Of a DNA stretch of 64,000 bases, positions 16,500 through 24,363 are shown in pieces (position 1 is the stretch's first letter; each line of letters starts with the position of its first letter). The position numbers and the translations under genes were made by a program. The notes beneath the pieces are model-generated. The model was not told where the DNA came from, searched no databases, and saw only the letters and a list, made by a program, of their open reading frames with translations. This DNA is from Actinoallomurus bryophytorum (GTDB lineage: Bacteria > Actinomycetota > Actinomycetes > Streptosporangiales > Streptosporangiaceae), in contig NZ_VFOZ01000001.1 of NCBI RefSeq assembly GCF_006716425.1, positions 4,712,001 to 4,776,000 of the forward strand, written 5' to 3'.

Positions 16500-19400
16500 A
16501 TGAACAGCGCTGATATCGAACTTCCCGATGAGCACACCTTCGAGATGCCGTCGTCCTGGCGGCGGGTCCTGCGCCGCCGGCGCGGAGGCCTCCCCGGGAC
16601 TCCGGTCAAGATCAACGACCGGGCGGCCGAGAAGGTACAAGAGTGGACCGAGCGTGCCGCGGCGCGTACGGCGCAGGCGGTGGACGACCCGGAGAGCGAC
16701 CGGCTACTGGCCGAAGACGTACGGGCCCACCTCGCCGGCCGTGCGACTCCGCGCGGCGCCGCCGCGCTCGCGCTGATCCTGAGCGAGCCCGACGGCGATG
16801 AGCACACCGACGTCGACAGCCCTGCGGTCTTCGCCGACGCGTGGGTGTCCGCGCACGGCCTGGCCTTCGCCGTCCAGGCCATGGCCGAGCTCGGCGACGT
16901 CGCGGTCCAGCCGTGGTACCCAGGAGGCAACCGGCGGCTGCGCACGTGCCGGCTCCGGGCCGGCCTCGCAGGCCAGCGGGCCTTCTGGCGGTGGGCCTGG
17001 CAGCCGGTCGCGGACCGGCTGCGCGACATTCTGGCCGACGCGGGCGAGGCGGACTACCGTGCGGCGGTCGAGGCGCTCGCCGGCCACCGGCGGACCCAGG
17101 CCCAGCGGGTGATCGTGTCCTACCTGGTCCCGACTGAGAAGGACTGGGTGGACGAGTGCTGCGCCGCAGGGCGGCAGGACGACGCCCTGCGGACCATGCT
17201 GTTCTGCTCCGTGGGTTCGGCCGAGCAGCTCGCCGCGCTCACCGCGCACGTGGGGGTCGGCTTCGGCCAGTACTCACGTGGCGTCATCGCCACGCTGATC
17301 GAGGTCGTCGGCATGGACGTCGTGAAGCTGCTGACCAGCGCCTTCGACAACGCCTTCAACTGGGCGGACGAGCGCAAGGTGGCGGTCAGCGTGCTGAGCC
17401 GGCTGCCCACGGACGAGGCGTTCCAGCTGATGGTGGACCATCTCGACCAAAAGCACGTCCAGCCCGCCGTGCTCGAGGCGATGAAGCGCTACCCCGTACG
17501 CGCACTGCGGCTGCTGGCCCAGGCCGGCGCCGGCACGTCGCCGAACGCCTCGGCCGTACGGGACCTGCTGACCGGCCACGTGGCGGCCAACCCGGACCTG
17601 ACCGCGGCCGCGCTCCCCGGCCTCCCGCCGGAAGTGCGGGAGGCGATCGAGCGCCTGCACGAGGACCGGACCGCCGGAAAGCCGGACCGGGTGGAGGACG
17701 CGCCCGCCGCCGTACTGCCCCCGCTCCTCGCCACCCCGCCGTGGACGCGGCGTCCCAAGGCGGTGAAACCGGTCGTCATCACCGGCCTGGAACCACCGTC
17801 CGAGGCCGCCGTCACCTGGGTGGAGGGCAGCCGGGAGGAGTGGTCCAACGGCGCCTCGGACTACTTCCACCTGCGCGAGAATGACTGGCCGGCCGTGATC
17901 CGCCGATACCAGGACCGCGAGTTGAACTACATGTGGGAGGTCGCCCTCTTCGTCAACGGCCCGCAGGACCTGCTCCGCCCGCTCGTCCCCGGCTGGAGGC
18001 CATCACCCCTCTACGGCTCCGAGGTGTGGATGAAGACGGTCATCGCCAGGTTCGAGCTCGACGCTCTGCCGACGGTGCTCGACATCGCCGCCCAGGACAA
18101 CCCGGCGGTCTGCGGCGTGCTGTTGCTGCCCTTCTTCGACGCCCGTGTGGCCCGGTTGATGGCCGACTGGCTCGCCCGGCTGAAGTCCGTGCGCAGGACC
18201 GCGACCACCTGGTTCGCCTGGCACGGCGTCGCCGCGGTCCGGCTGCTGGTGCCCGACGCGGTAGGGACGGTAGGCCCGCCACGGACGGGCGCGGAGGCGG
18301 CGCTGCGACACGTCGCCTCGGTGCACGGCGACCAGGCCGTCATCGAGGTGGCGCGCGAGTACGGCGACGAGGCCGCGACGGTCGTCGCCGCGCTGCTCGC
18401 CGCCGACCCGCTCGAGAACCTCCCGGCCCGGCTGCCCAAGCCGGGTTCATGGCTGGAACCGTCGCGGTTGCCCCAGGTGCTGCTCGGCGACCGCACCCGG
18501 GCGCTGCCGCCGGAGGCCGCCGGCCACATCCTCACGATGCTGAGCATCTCCCGTCCCGGCATGGAGTACGCGGGTCTGGAGACCGTCCGTGAGACCTGCG
18601 ACCGCGCCTCGCTCGCGGAGTTCGGCTGGGCGGTGTTCCTGCAGTGGCAGGCCGGGGGCATGCCGGCCAAGGACGGCTGGGCGCTCACCGGGCTCGGGTG
18701 GATCGGTGACGACGAGACCGTGCGACGGCTCACGCCGGTCATCCACGCCTGGCCAGGGGAGGGCGGTCACTCGAAGGCGGTCGCGGGCCTTGACGTGCTC
18801 GCCGCGATCGGCACCGAGATCGCGCTGATGCACCTGAACGGGATCGCCCAGCGGATCAAGTTCAAGGGCCTCAAGGAGCAGGCGCGGTCGAAGATCCAGG
18901 AGGTCGCCGACGGCCTCGGGCTGACCCCTGAGCAGCTCGCGGACCGGCTCGTTCCGGACTTCGGGCTGGACGAGGACGGCAGCATGGTCCTGGACTACGG
19001 GCCGCGCCGCTTCGTGGTCGGCTTCGACGAGCAGCTCAAGCCCTACGTTCTGGATGAGGGCGGCAAGCGCCGCAAGGCCCTCCCCGCTCCCGGCGCCCGT
19101 GACGACGCGGGGCCGGCGACTGCGGCGCGCAAACGGTTCGCCGACCTGAAGAAGGACGTACGCACGGTCGCCGGTGACCTCATCCGGCGGCTGGAGACGG
19201 CCCTGGTGGAGCGGCGCGACTGGTCGGTCGCCGAGTTCACCGACCTGTTCGTGCGTCATCCTCTGACCTGGCACGTCGCCCGGCGTCTGGTCTGGCTGAG
19301 TGACGGCACGGCGTTCCGCGTCGCCGAGGACCGTACTCTCGCCGACGTCGAGGACAGGGCGCTGGCGCCACCCGACGGCGCCCGGGTACGCCTGGCCCAC

Positions 19401-19859
19401 CCGCTCGACCTCGCCGGCTCGCTCGACGCCTGGTCGGAGGTGTTCGCCGACTACGAGATCCTTCAGCCGTTCCCGCAGCTCGGCCGGGCCGTGTACGTAC
19501 TGACCGACGAAGAGCGGGCCGGTTCACGCCTCACGCGGTTCGAAGGCGTCACCGTGACGACGGGCAAGGTGCTCGGGCTGGAGCGGCACGGCTGGGCGCG
19601 CGAATCCCCCCAGGACGCCGGCATACAGGGGTCGATCTCACGTGCGGCCGGTGAGGGACGCTTCGTCGTGATCGGCCTGGACCCGGGCATCGCGGTGGGG
19701 TCCCCGGAGATCTTCCCCGAGCACGAACTCCATTCGATCCAGATCTCGGATCATCCGGACGGCTGGGGGCGCCGCGACGCGAACCCGGTCCGCTTCGGGG
19801 ACCTCGACCCCGTGGCGGCCTCCGAGGTCATCGCCGACCTGACCGAGCTGACCAGCTGA
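16500..19859 (+). CDS. DUF4132 giant protein, copy B (no WGR domain)
   Basis: The protein has 1,119 residues, with AGGAG about 13 bases before the ATG. It aligns end to end with residues about 98-1194 of the preceding gene (same starting pattern: TFEMPSSWRRVLRRRRGGLP here, TFELPDSWRRVLHPRRGGIP there) but lacks the WGR domain. Both keep EKDWVDECCA, KPVVITGxEPP, LTMLSISRPG and IKFK, and both finish with the same SEVIADLTELTS. The last third is nearly identical even at silent positions, while the first third has diverged strongly. It is a tandem paralogue, 38 bases downstream, in the same operon, perhaps forming a heteromer with copy A. Confidence 0.9.
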   Translation: MNSADIELPDEHTFEMPSSWRRVLRRRRGGLPGTPVKINDRAAEKVQEWTERAAARTAQAVDDPESDRLLAEDVRAHLAGRATPRGAAALALILSEPDGDEHTDVDSPAVFADAWVSAHGLAFAVQAMAELGDVAVQPWYPGGNRRLRTCRLRAGLAGQRAFWRWAWQPVADRLRDILADAGEADYRAAVEALAGHRRTQAQRVIVSYLVPTEKDWVDECCAAGRQDDALRTMLFCSVGSAEQLAALTAHVGVGFGQYSRGVIATLIEVVGMDVVKLLTSAFDNAFNWADERKVAVSVLSRLPTDEAFQLMVDHLDQKHVQPAVLEAMKRYPVRALRLLAQAGAGTSPNASAVRDLLTGHVAANPDLTAAALPGLPPEVREAIERLHEDRTAGKPDRVEDAPAAVLPPLLATPPWTRRPKAVKPVVITGLEPPSEAAVTWVEGSREEWSNGASDYFHLRENDWPAVIRRYQDRELNYMWEVALFVNGPQDLLRPLVPGWRPSPLYGSEVWMKTVIARFELDALPTVLDIAAQDNPAVCGVLLLPFFDARVARLMADWLARLKSVRRTATTWFAWHGVAAVRLLVPDAVGTVGPPRTGAEAALRHVASVHGDQAVIEVAREYGDEAATVVAALLAADPLENLPARLPKPGSWLEPSRLPQVLLGDRTRALPPEAAGHILTMLSISRPGMEYAGLETVRETCDRASLAEFGWAVFLQWQAGGMPAKDGWALTGLGWIGDDETVRRLTPVIHAWPGEGGHSKAVAGLDVLAAIGTEIALMHLNGIAQRIKFKGLKEQARSKIQEVADGLGLTPEQLADRLVPDFGLDEDGSMVLDYGPRRFVVGFDEQLKPYVLDEGGKRRKALPAPGARDDAGPATAARKRFADLKKDVRTVAGDLIRRLETALVERRDWSVAEFTDLFVRHPLTWHVARRLVWLSDGTAFRVAEDRTLADVEDRALAPPDGARVRLAHPLDLAGSLDAWSEVFADYEILQPFPQLGRAVYVLTDEERAGSRLTRFEGVTVTTGKVLGLERHGWARESPQDAGIQGSISRAAGEGRFVVIGLDPGIAVGSPEIFPEHELHSIQISDHPDGWGRRDANPVRFGDLDPVAASEVIADLTELTS

Positions 19860-19880
19860 ACCATGTCCAGGAGCATCTGA

Positions 19881-20969
19881 ATGACAGAAGAGAACCTCCA
19901 GCGGCCACCCGCCGAGATCCGGTACGCCGACGAGCTGGCCAGGCTGCGGGAGACGGACAAGGGCAACCGCCCGCCCGGCTGGTGGCTCAGCCTGGAGGCG
20001 GCCCGCCGGTTCATCGTCGGCGACGAACGACAGGGGATCCGGCGCAAGTTCGTCGGGGACCCGTCGCTGATCGACCGTGCGCTCGTGAGCCTGGCCACGA
20101 GCCGTGGCCTGCTGCTGGTCGGCGAGCCGGGTACCGCCAAGTCGCTGCTGTCCGAGCTCATCGCCGCCGCGGTCAGCGGCACCTCGACGCTCACCATCCA
20201 GGGCGGCGCGGCCACCACCGAGGACCAGATCAAGTACTCCTGGAACTACGCGCTGCTCGTCTCCGAGGGGCCGTCACCACGGTCGCTGGTGCCCGCCCCG
20301 ATGCTGCGCGGGATGGAAGAAGGCAAGATCGTCCGCTTCGAGGAGATCACCCGCTGCCCGCTGGAGGTGCAGGACTCGCTGCTGTCGCTGCTGTCCGAGC
20401 GGGTGGTCGCGATCCCCGAGCTCGGCGACGCGAACGGCATGGTCTTCGCCCGCCAGGGCTTCAACGTGATCGCCACCGCCAACACCCGCGACCGCGGAGT
20501 GAACGAGATGAGCGCGGCGCTGAAGCGCAGGTTCAACTTCGAGACGGTCTTCCCCATCGCGGACTTCGCCACCGAGCTGGACCTCGTCGAGGCCGAGGCG
20601 CGCGGGCTGCTGGAGAGCTCGGGCGTCACCGTGCCGCCACGGCGTGACGTCCTGGAGGTGCTGGTCGCGACCTTCCGTGAGCTGCGGGCGGGAATGACCG
20701 CGGACGGCGGGTCCATGGACCGGCTGTCGGCCGTGATGAGCACCGCCGAGACCGTGTCGGTCGCGCACGCGGTCGGGCTGCGCGGCTGGTTCCTGCGCGG
20801 CGAGGCGGGCACGGCGGCCGACATCGTCGCCTGCCTGGCGGGCACGGCGGCCAAGGACGACGCCGAGGACCTTGCCCGGCTGCGCCGCTACCTCGAACAG
20901 CAGGCGCCGCGAAGGCGCGGCGAGCAGTGGAAGGCCCTGCACGACGCCCGGCACCTGCTCCCCGGCTGA
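19881..20969 (+). CDS. MoxR-family AAA+ ATPase (YehL-like)
   Basis: The 362-residue protein is a single AAA+ module. Walker A is GEPGTAKS (residues 81-88), Walker B IVRFEE (150-155), sensor 1 ATANTRD (Asn201), and KRRF (215-218) is at the arginine-finger position. The MoxR class is shown by the insert between Walker A and B and by the segment MEEGKIVRFEEITRCPLEVQ. MoxR ATPases act as chaperones that load or remodel targets, usually with a VWA partner, and here a VWA gene lies two genes downstream. The gene starts 21 bases after copy B of DUF4132 and its stop overlaps the next start by one base. ATP hydrolysis looks intact. Confidence 0.93.
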   Translation: MTEENLQRPPAEIRYADELARLRETDKGNRPPGWWLSLEAARRFIVGDERQGIRRKFVGDPSLIDRALVSLATSRGLLLVGEPGTAKSLLSELIAAAVSGTSTLTIQGGAATTEDQIKYSWNYALLVSEGPSPRSLVPAPMLRGMEEGKIVRFEEITRCPLEVQDSLLSLLSERVVAIPELGDANGMVFARQGFNVIATANTRDRGVNEMSAALKRRFNFETVFPIADFATELDLVEAEARGLLESSGVTVPPRRDVLEVLVATFRELRAGMTADGGSMDRLSAVMSTAETVSVAHAVGLRGWFLRGEAGTAADIVACLAGTAAKDDAEDLARLRRYLEQQAPRRRGEQWKALHDARHLLPG

Positions 20970-23239
20970 TGCCCGCTCATCTCATCGGGGTCCGCCACCA
21001 CAGCCCCGCGTGCGCCCGGCTCGTCGGCCGGACCATAGAGTCGCTGCGCCCGGCGTACGTGCTGGTCGAGGGGCCGGCCGACATCAACGACCGGCTGGAC
21101 GAGCTGCTGCTCGGCCACGAGCTGCCGATCGCGGTCTTCAGCCACTACCGGGACGAGGACCGCTCGCACCTGTCGTGGGCCCCGTTCTGTGAGTACTCAC
21201 CCGAATGGGTCGCGATCACGGCGGGCCGCTCCTGCGGCGCCGAGGTACGCCTCATCGACCTGCCGGCCTGGCATCCGGCCCTCGCCGGCCGCCGTAACCG
21301 GTACGCCGACGCGGAGCAGCGCTATGCCGACGCGGCCGAGCGGCTGTGCCGGGCGTTCGCCGTGGACAACGTGGACGCCCTGTGGGACCGCCTGGTCGAG
21401 GTCGAGCCGGACGACGGGCTGGAGGAGCGGCTGGCCACCTACTTCGACCTCGTACGCGGCGACTCCGCGGCGGGCGAGGAGGACACCGCACGCGAGGAGT
21501 ACATGGCCGGATGGGTGCGCGCGGCGGTCGCGGACGCCGGGGACCGGCCGGTCGTGGTCGTGACCGGCGGCTTCCACCGGCCCGCCATCCTCGCGCTGAC
21601 GGAGCGACCGGCCGTGGGGGACTCGCCGGAGCCCTCCTGGCCGGAGGTCCCGCGGCCGCTGGAGGGTTCGGTGGCCGGGAGCTATCTGGTGCCCTACTCG
21701 TTCCGGCGGCTGGACGCCTTCTCGGGCTACCGGTCGGGCATGCCCTCGCCGGAGTACTACCAGCGGCTGTGGGCGCAGGGTGCCAAGGCCGCCGCCGACG
21801 GGCTGGTCGAGGCGGTCGCCACCCGGCTCCGCGGACGCGGGCAGAGCGTGTCGACCGCGGATCTGATCGCGGCGCGCACACTCTCGGAGGGGCTGGCCCG
21901 GTTGCGCGGTCACCCGCATCCGGCCCGTACCGACATCCTCGACGGGCTGGTCAGCGCGCTCGTCTCGGACGACCTGGACCAGCCGCTGCCGTGGACCCGC
22001 CGCGCCTCGCTCGCTCCCGGTGCGCATCCCGTCGTCGTGGAGATGGTGGCCGCGCTGAGCGGCGACCGGGTGGGCCGTCTGCATCCGGGCACACCCGCTC
22101 CGCCGCTCGTCCACGACGTGGACGCGGAGCTGCTACGCCTGGGTCTCGACCGCGAGGGTGAGGTCGACCTGGACCTCACCCTCGCCGGTGACCTGGACCG
22201 CAGCCATGCCCTGCACCGGCTCGTCGCGCTGGGCGTGCCCGGGTTCGAGCGTCGGTCGGGGCCGTCGTCCGGGGCGGACCCGGTGCTCGACGAGCAGTGG
22301 GTGCTCACCGCCCACGACGCGAGGGTGGCCGCCCTGATCGAGGCGGGAGCCTACGGCGGCACCCTCCGCGACGCCGCGGCCGCCGTGCTCGCCGAACGCA
22401 TCGCCGAGGCAGGGACCGAGCCCGGACGGCTCGCCGGGGTGCTGTTCGCGGCCGCCCTGTGCGGGATCACGGATCTGCCCGAGCGGATCGCCGAACTGAT
22501 CGCGGCCGGCATCGCCGGCGCGCGCGAGCCGGGCCCGCTGGGTGAGGCGCTGGCCATGGTGCTCGGACTCTGGCGGCACGACCGGGTCCTGGGGACCGCG
22601 AACAGCCCGATGTACGCCACGGTCATCGACGGCGCGGTCACCCGTCTGCTGTGGCTCGCCGAAGGCATCCACGGCGGCCCCGCTCCGGCCGACCGGGCCA
22701 GGCTCCATGCGCTCACCGCGACCAGGGACGCGTTGCTGCACGCGCCCGAGGTGCTCACGACCGGGCGGGACGTCGCGCTGGACGTGATGGCGCGCATCGG
22801 CGCCGACCGTACGGCGCCGCCGGACCTGCGCGGTGCGGCCTTCGGGTTCGGGTGGTCGCTCGGCGCGTCCGGCGATCCGGTACGCGCCCTGCGCGGCGTG
22901 GCCGGCGCGGACACGCTCGGCGACTGGCTCTCCGGGCTGTTCGCGCTGGCCAGAGACGAGGTGCTGGCAGGCACCTCCGGCGTGCTGGAGGTGCTCGACG
23001 ACCTCATCACCTCGATGCCGGAGTTCCTGCCCGGGCTGCCCGCGCTCCGCCAGGCCTTCGGGTACTTCCCGCCGCGCGAACGGCAGCTGATCGCCCAGCG
23101 GTTGCTGGAGCGCCGTGACCTGACCGGATCGGCCCGCGCCCTGCTCCGTACGACGGCGGACCCGCTGTTGATCGCCGAGGCACAGCTGCTGGAAGAGAAG
23201 GTGAGCCGGCTGCTCACCAGGGAGGGGCTTCGCCCATGA
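20969..23239 (+). CDS. DUF5682-like large protein (YehM-like)
   Basis: The protein has 756 residues. The ATG at 20969 shares a base with the preceding TGA, so translation is coupled. The start LIGVRHHSPACARLVGRTIE, then YVLVEGPADINDRLDELL, is the signature of DUF5682 proteins (IRHHGPGSA...LVEGPxD), as I remember it. A second motif region, VVVVTGGFHRPAILALT and SYLVPYSFRRLDAFSGYRSG, follows near residues 195-260. The rest is helical. The family is uncharacterised; E. coli YehM occupies the same position between YehL and YehP. The N-terminal fold resembles ChaN/TraB-like proteins in its HH...EG pattern, but that is a weak suggestion. It overlaps the next gene by 4 bases. Confidence 0.85.
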   Translation: MPAHLIGVRHHSPACARLVGRTIESLRPAYVLVEGPADINDRLDELLLGHELPIAVFSHYRDEDRSHLSWAPFCEYSPEWVAITAGRSCGAEVRLIDLPAWHPALAGRRNRYADAEQRYADAAERLCRAFAVDNVDALWDRLVEVEPDDGLEERLATYFDLVRGDSAAGEEDTAREEYMAGWVRAAVADAGDRPVVVVTGGFHRPAILALTERPAVGDSPEPSWPEVPRPLEGSVAGSYLVPYSFRRLDAFSGYRSGMPSPEYYQRLWAQGAKAAADGLVEAVATRLRGRGQSVSTADLIAARTLSEGLARLRGHPHPARTDILDGLVSALVSDDLDQPLPWTRRASLAPGAHPVVVEMVAALSGDRVGRLHPGTPAPPLVHDVDAELLRLGLDREGEVDLDLTLAGDLDRSHALHRLVALGVPGFERRSGPSSGADPVLDEQWVLTAHDARVAALIEAGAYGGTLRDAAAAVLAERIAEAGTEPGRLAGVLFAAALCGITDLPERIAELIAAGIAGAREPGPLGEALAMVLGLWRHDRVLGTANSPMYATVIDGAVTRLLWLAEGIHGGPAPADRARLHALTATRDALLHAPEVLTTGRDVALDVMARIGADRTAPPDLRGAAFGFGWSLGASGDPVRALRGVAGADTLGDWLSGLFALARDEVLAGTSGVLEVLDDLITSMPEFLPGLPALRQAFGYFPPRERQLIAQRLLERRDLTGSARALLRTTADPLLIAEAQLLEEKVSRLLTREGLRP

Positions 23240-24363
23240 CGGATCCGGGGCTCGAACGCTGGCGGCTCGTCCTCGGCGCGCCCGCCGAGCAGTGCACGGG
23301 CGGGCTGGGCGCCGAGGCCGCCGCGCGTGACGCGGCGCTGGACTGGCTCTACGGCCGCGACCCCGACCTGGGCCGCCGTGGCGTACGGCGCGGGGGCACC
23401 CGGAGCGCCGGCTCGGACCCGTCGGTGCTGACCACGGTCGACTGGCTCGATGACATCCACCGGCTGTTCCCCAAGGAGACCATCGAGCGGCTGGAGCGGG
23501 ACGCCGTCGAACGCTACGAGATCCACGAGGTGGTCACCGACCCGGAGGTCCTGGCCCGCATCGAGCCGAACGCCACGCTGCTGCGCGCCGTGCTGCGCAC
23601 CAAGCACCTGATGAACCCCGAGGTCCTGCGCCTCGCCCGCCGCATCGTCGAGACCGTCGTCCGCGACCTGATGAAGAAGCTCGCCCCGGAGGTGCGGCAG
23701 GCGTTCTCCGGCACCCGGTCGCGGCGGCCGAGCCGGTTCCGTCAGGCGCGCGACTTCGACTTCCACGCCACGGTCCGTGCCAACCTGGCGCATTACCAGC
23801 CCGAGGAGCGGCGGCTCCTGATCGAGCGGCCGAGGTTCGTCTCCCGCGTCCGGCGCCACCTCGACCAGTGGCAGCTCGTGCTGATCGTCGACCAGTCGGG
23901 GTCGATGGCCGGGTCGGTCATCCACTCGGCCGTCACGGCCGCGTGCCTGTGGAGCCTGCCCGGCCTGAAGACCCACCTCGTCGCCTTCGACACCAACGTG
24001 GTGGACCTGACCGCCGACGTCGCCGACCCTGTCGAGCTCCTGCTCAAGGTGCAGCTCGGCGGCGGCACCGACATCGCGAGGGCAGTGGACTACGGAGCGA
24101 GCCTGATCGAGAATCCGCGCCGGTCGATCCTCGTCGTCATCACCGACTTCTACGAAGGGGGCGATGAGTATCGGCTCGTACGGACCGTCGCCCGCCTCGC
24201 CGATCAGGGCACACAGGTCCTCGGGCTCGCCGCCCTCGACGAGGAGGCGAACCCGTCCTACGACCGGGCACTGGCGCAACGCCTCGCCGACGCCGGCGCC
24301 CATGTCGGGGCCATGACACCGGGCGAGCTGGCCGCCTTCGTCGCGGAACGGCTCAGCCGGTGA
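23236..24363 (+). CDS. VWA-domain protein with intact MIDAS (YehP/CoxE-like)
   Basis: The protein has 375 residues. The first 200 are helical; the C-terminal half is a von Willebrand A domain with a complete metal-ion-dependent adhesion site: Asp219, Ser221 and Ser223 in LIVDQSGSMAG, Thr278 in GGGTDIARAV and Asp304 in VITDFYEGG. VWA proteins of this class work with MoxR ATPases, as with CoxE/CoxD and RavA/ViaA, presenting client proteins through the metal site. It has no signal peptide or membrane segment, so it is cytosolic. Its start and stop both overlap neighbouring genes by 4 bases, which ties its output to them. E. coli YehP is the equivalent. Confidence 0.92.
   Translation: MTDPGLERWRLVLGAPAEQCTGGLGAEAAARDAALDWLYGRDPDLGRRGVRRGGTRSAGSDPSVLTTVDWLDDIHRLFPKETIERLERDAVERYEIHEVVTDPEVLARIEPNATLLRAVLRTKHLMNPEVLRLARRIVETVVRDLMKKLAPEVRQAFSGTRSRRPSRFRQARDFDFHATVRANLAHYQPEERRLLIERPRFVSRVRRHLDQWQLVLIVDQSGSMAGSVIHSAVTAACLWSLPGLKTHLVAFDTNVVDLTADVADPVELLLKVQLGGGTDIARAVDYGASLIENPRRSILVVITDFYEGGDEYRLVRTVARLADQGTQVLGLAALDEEANPSYDRALAQRLADAGAHVGAMTPGELAAFVAERLSR

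Noticed and set aside
18447-19400. 317-residue frame antisense to the second DUF4132 gene
   Set aside because: It repeats the antisense frame of the first copy because the DNA is duplicated. It is not independent evidence of a gene.
12877-19859. Assembly duplication as the cause of the two DUF4132 genes
   Set aside because: The copies differ throughout, the first has a WGR domain, and the 5' parts diverge strongly, so they are true paralogues rather than a misassembly.
22351-24303. 650-residue antisense frame over the DUF5682 and VWA genes
   Set aside because: It has no domain and no conserved start. The plus-strand genes overlap by four bases as in a real operon and have MIDAS residues.
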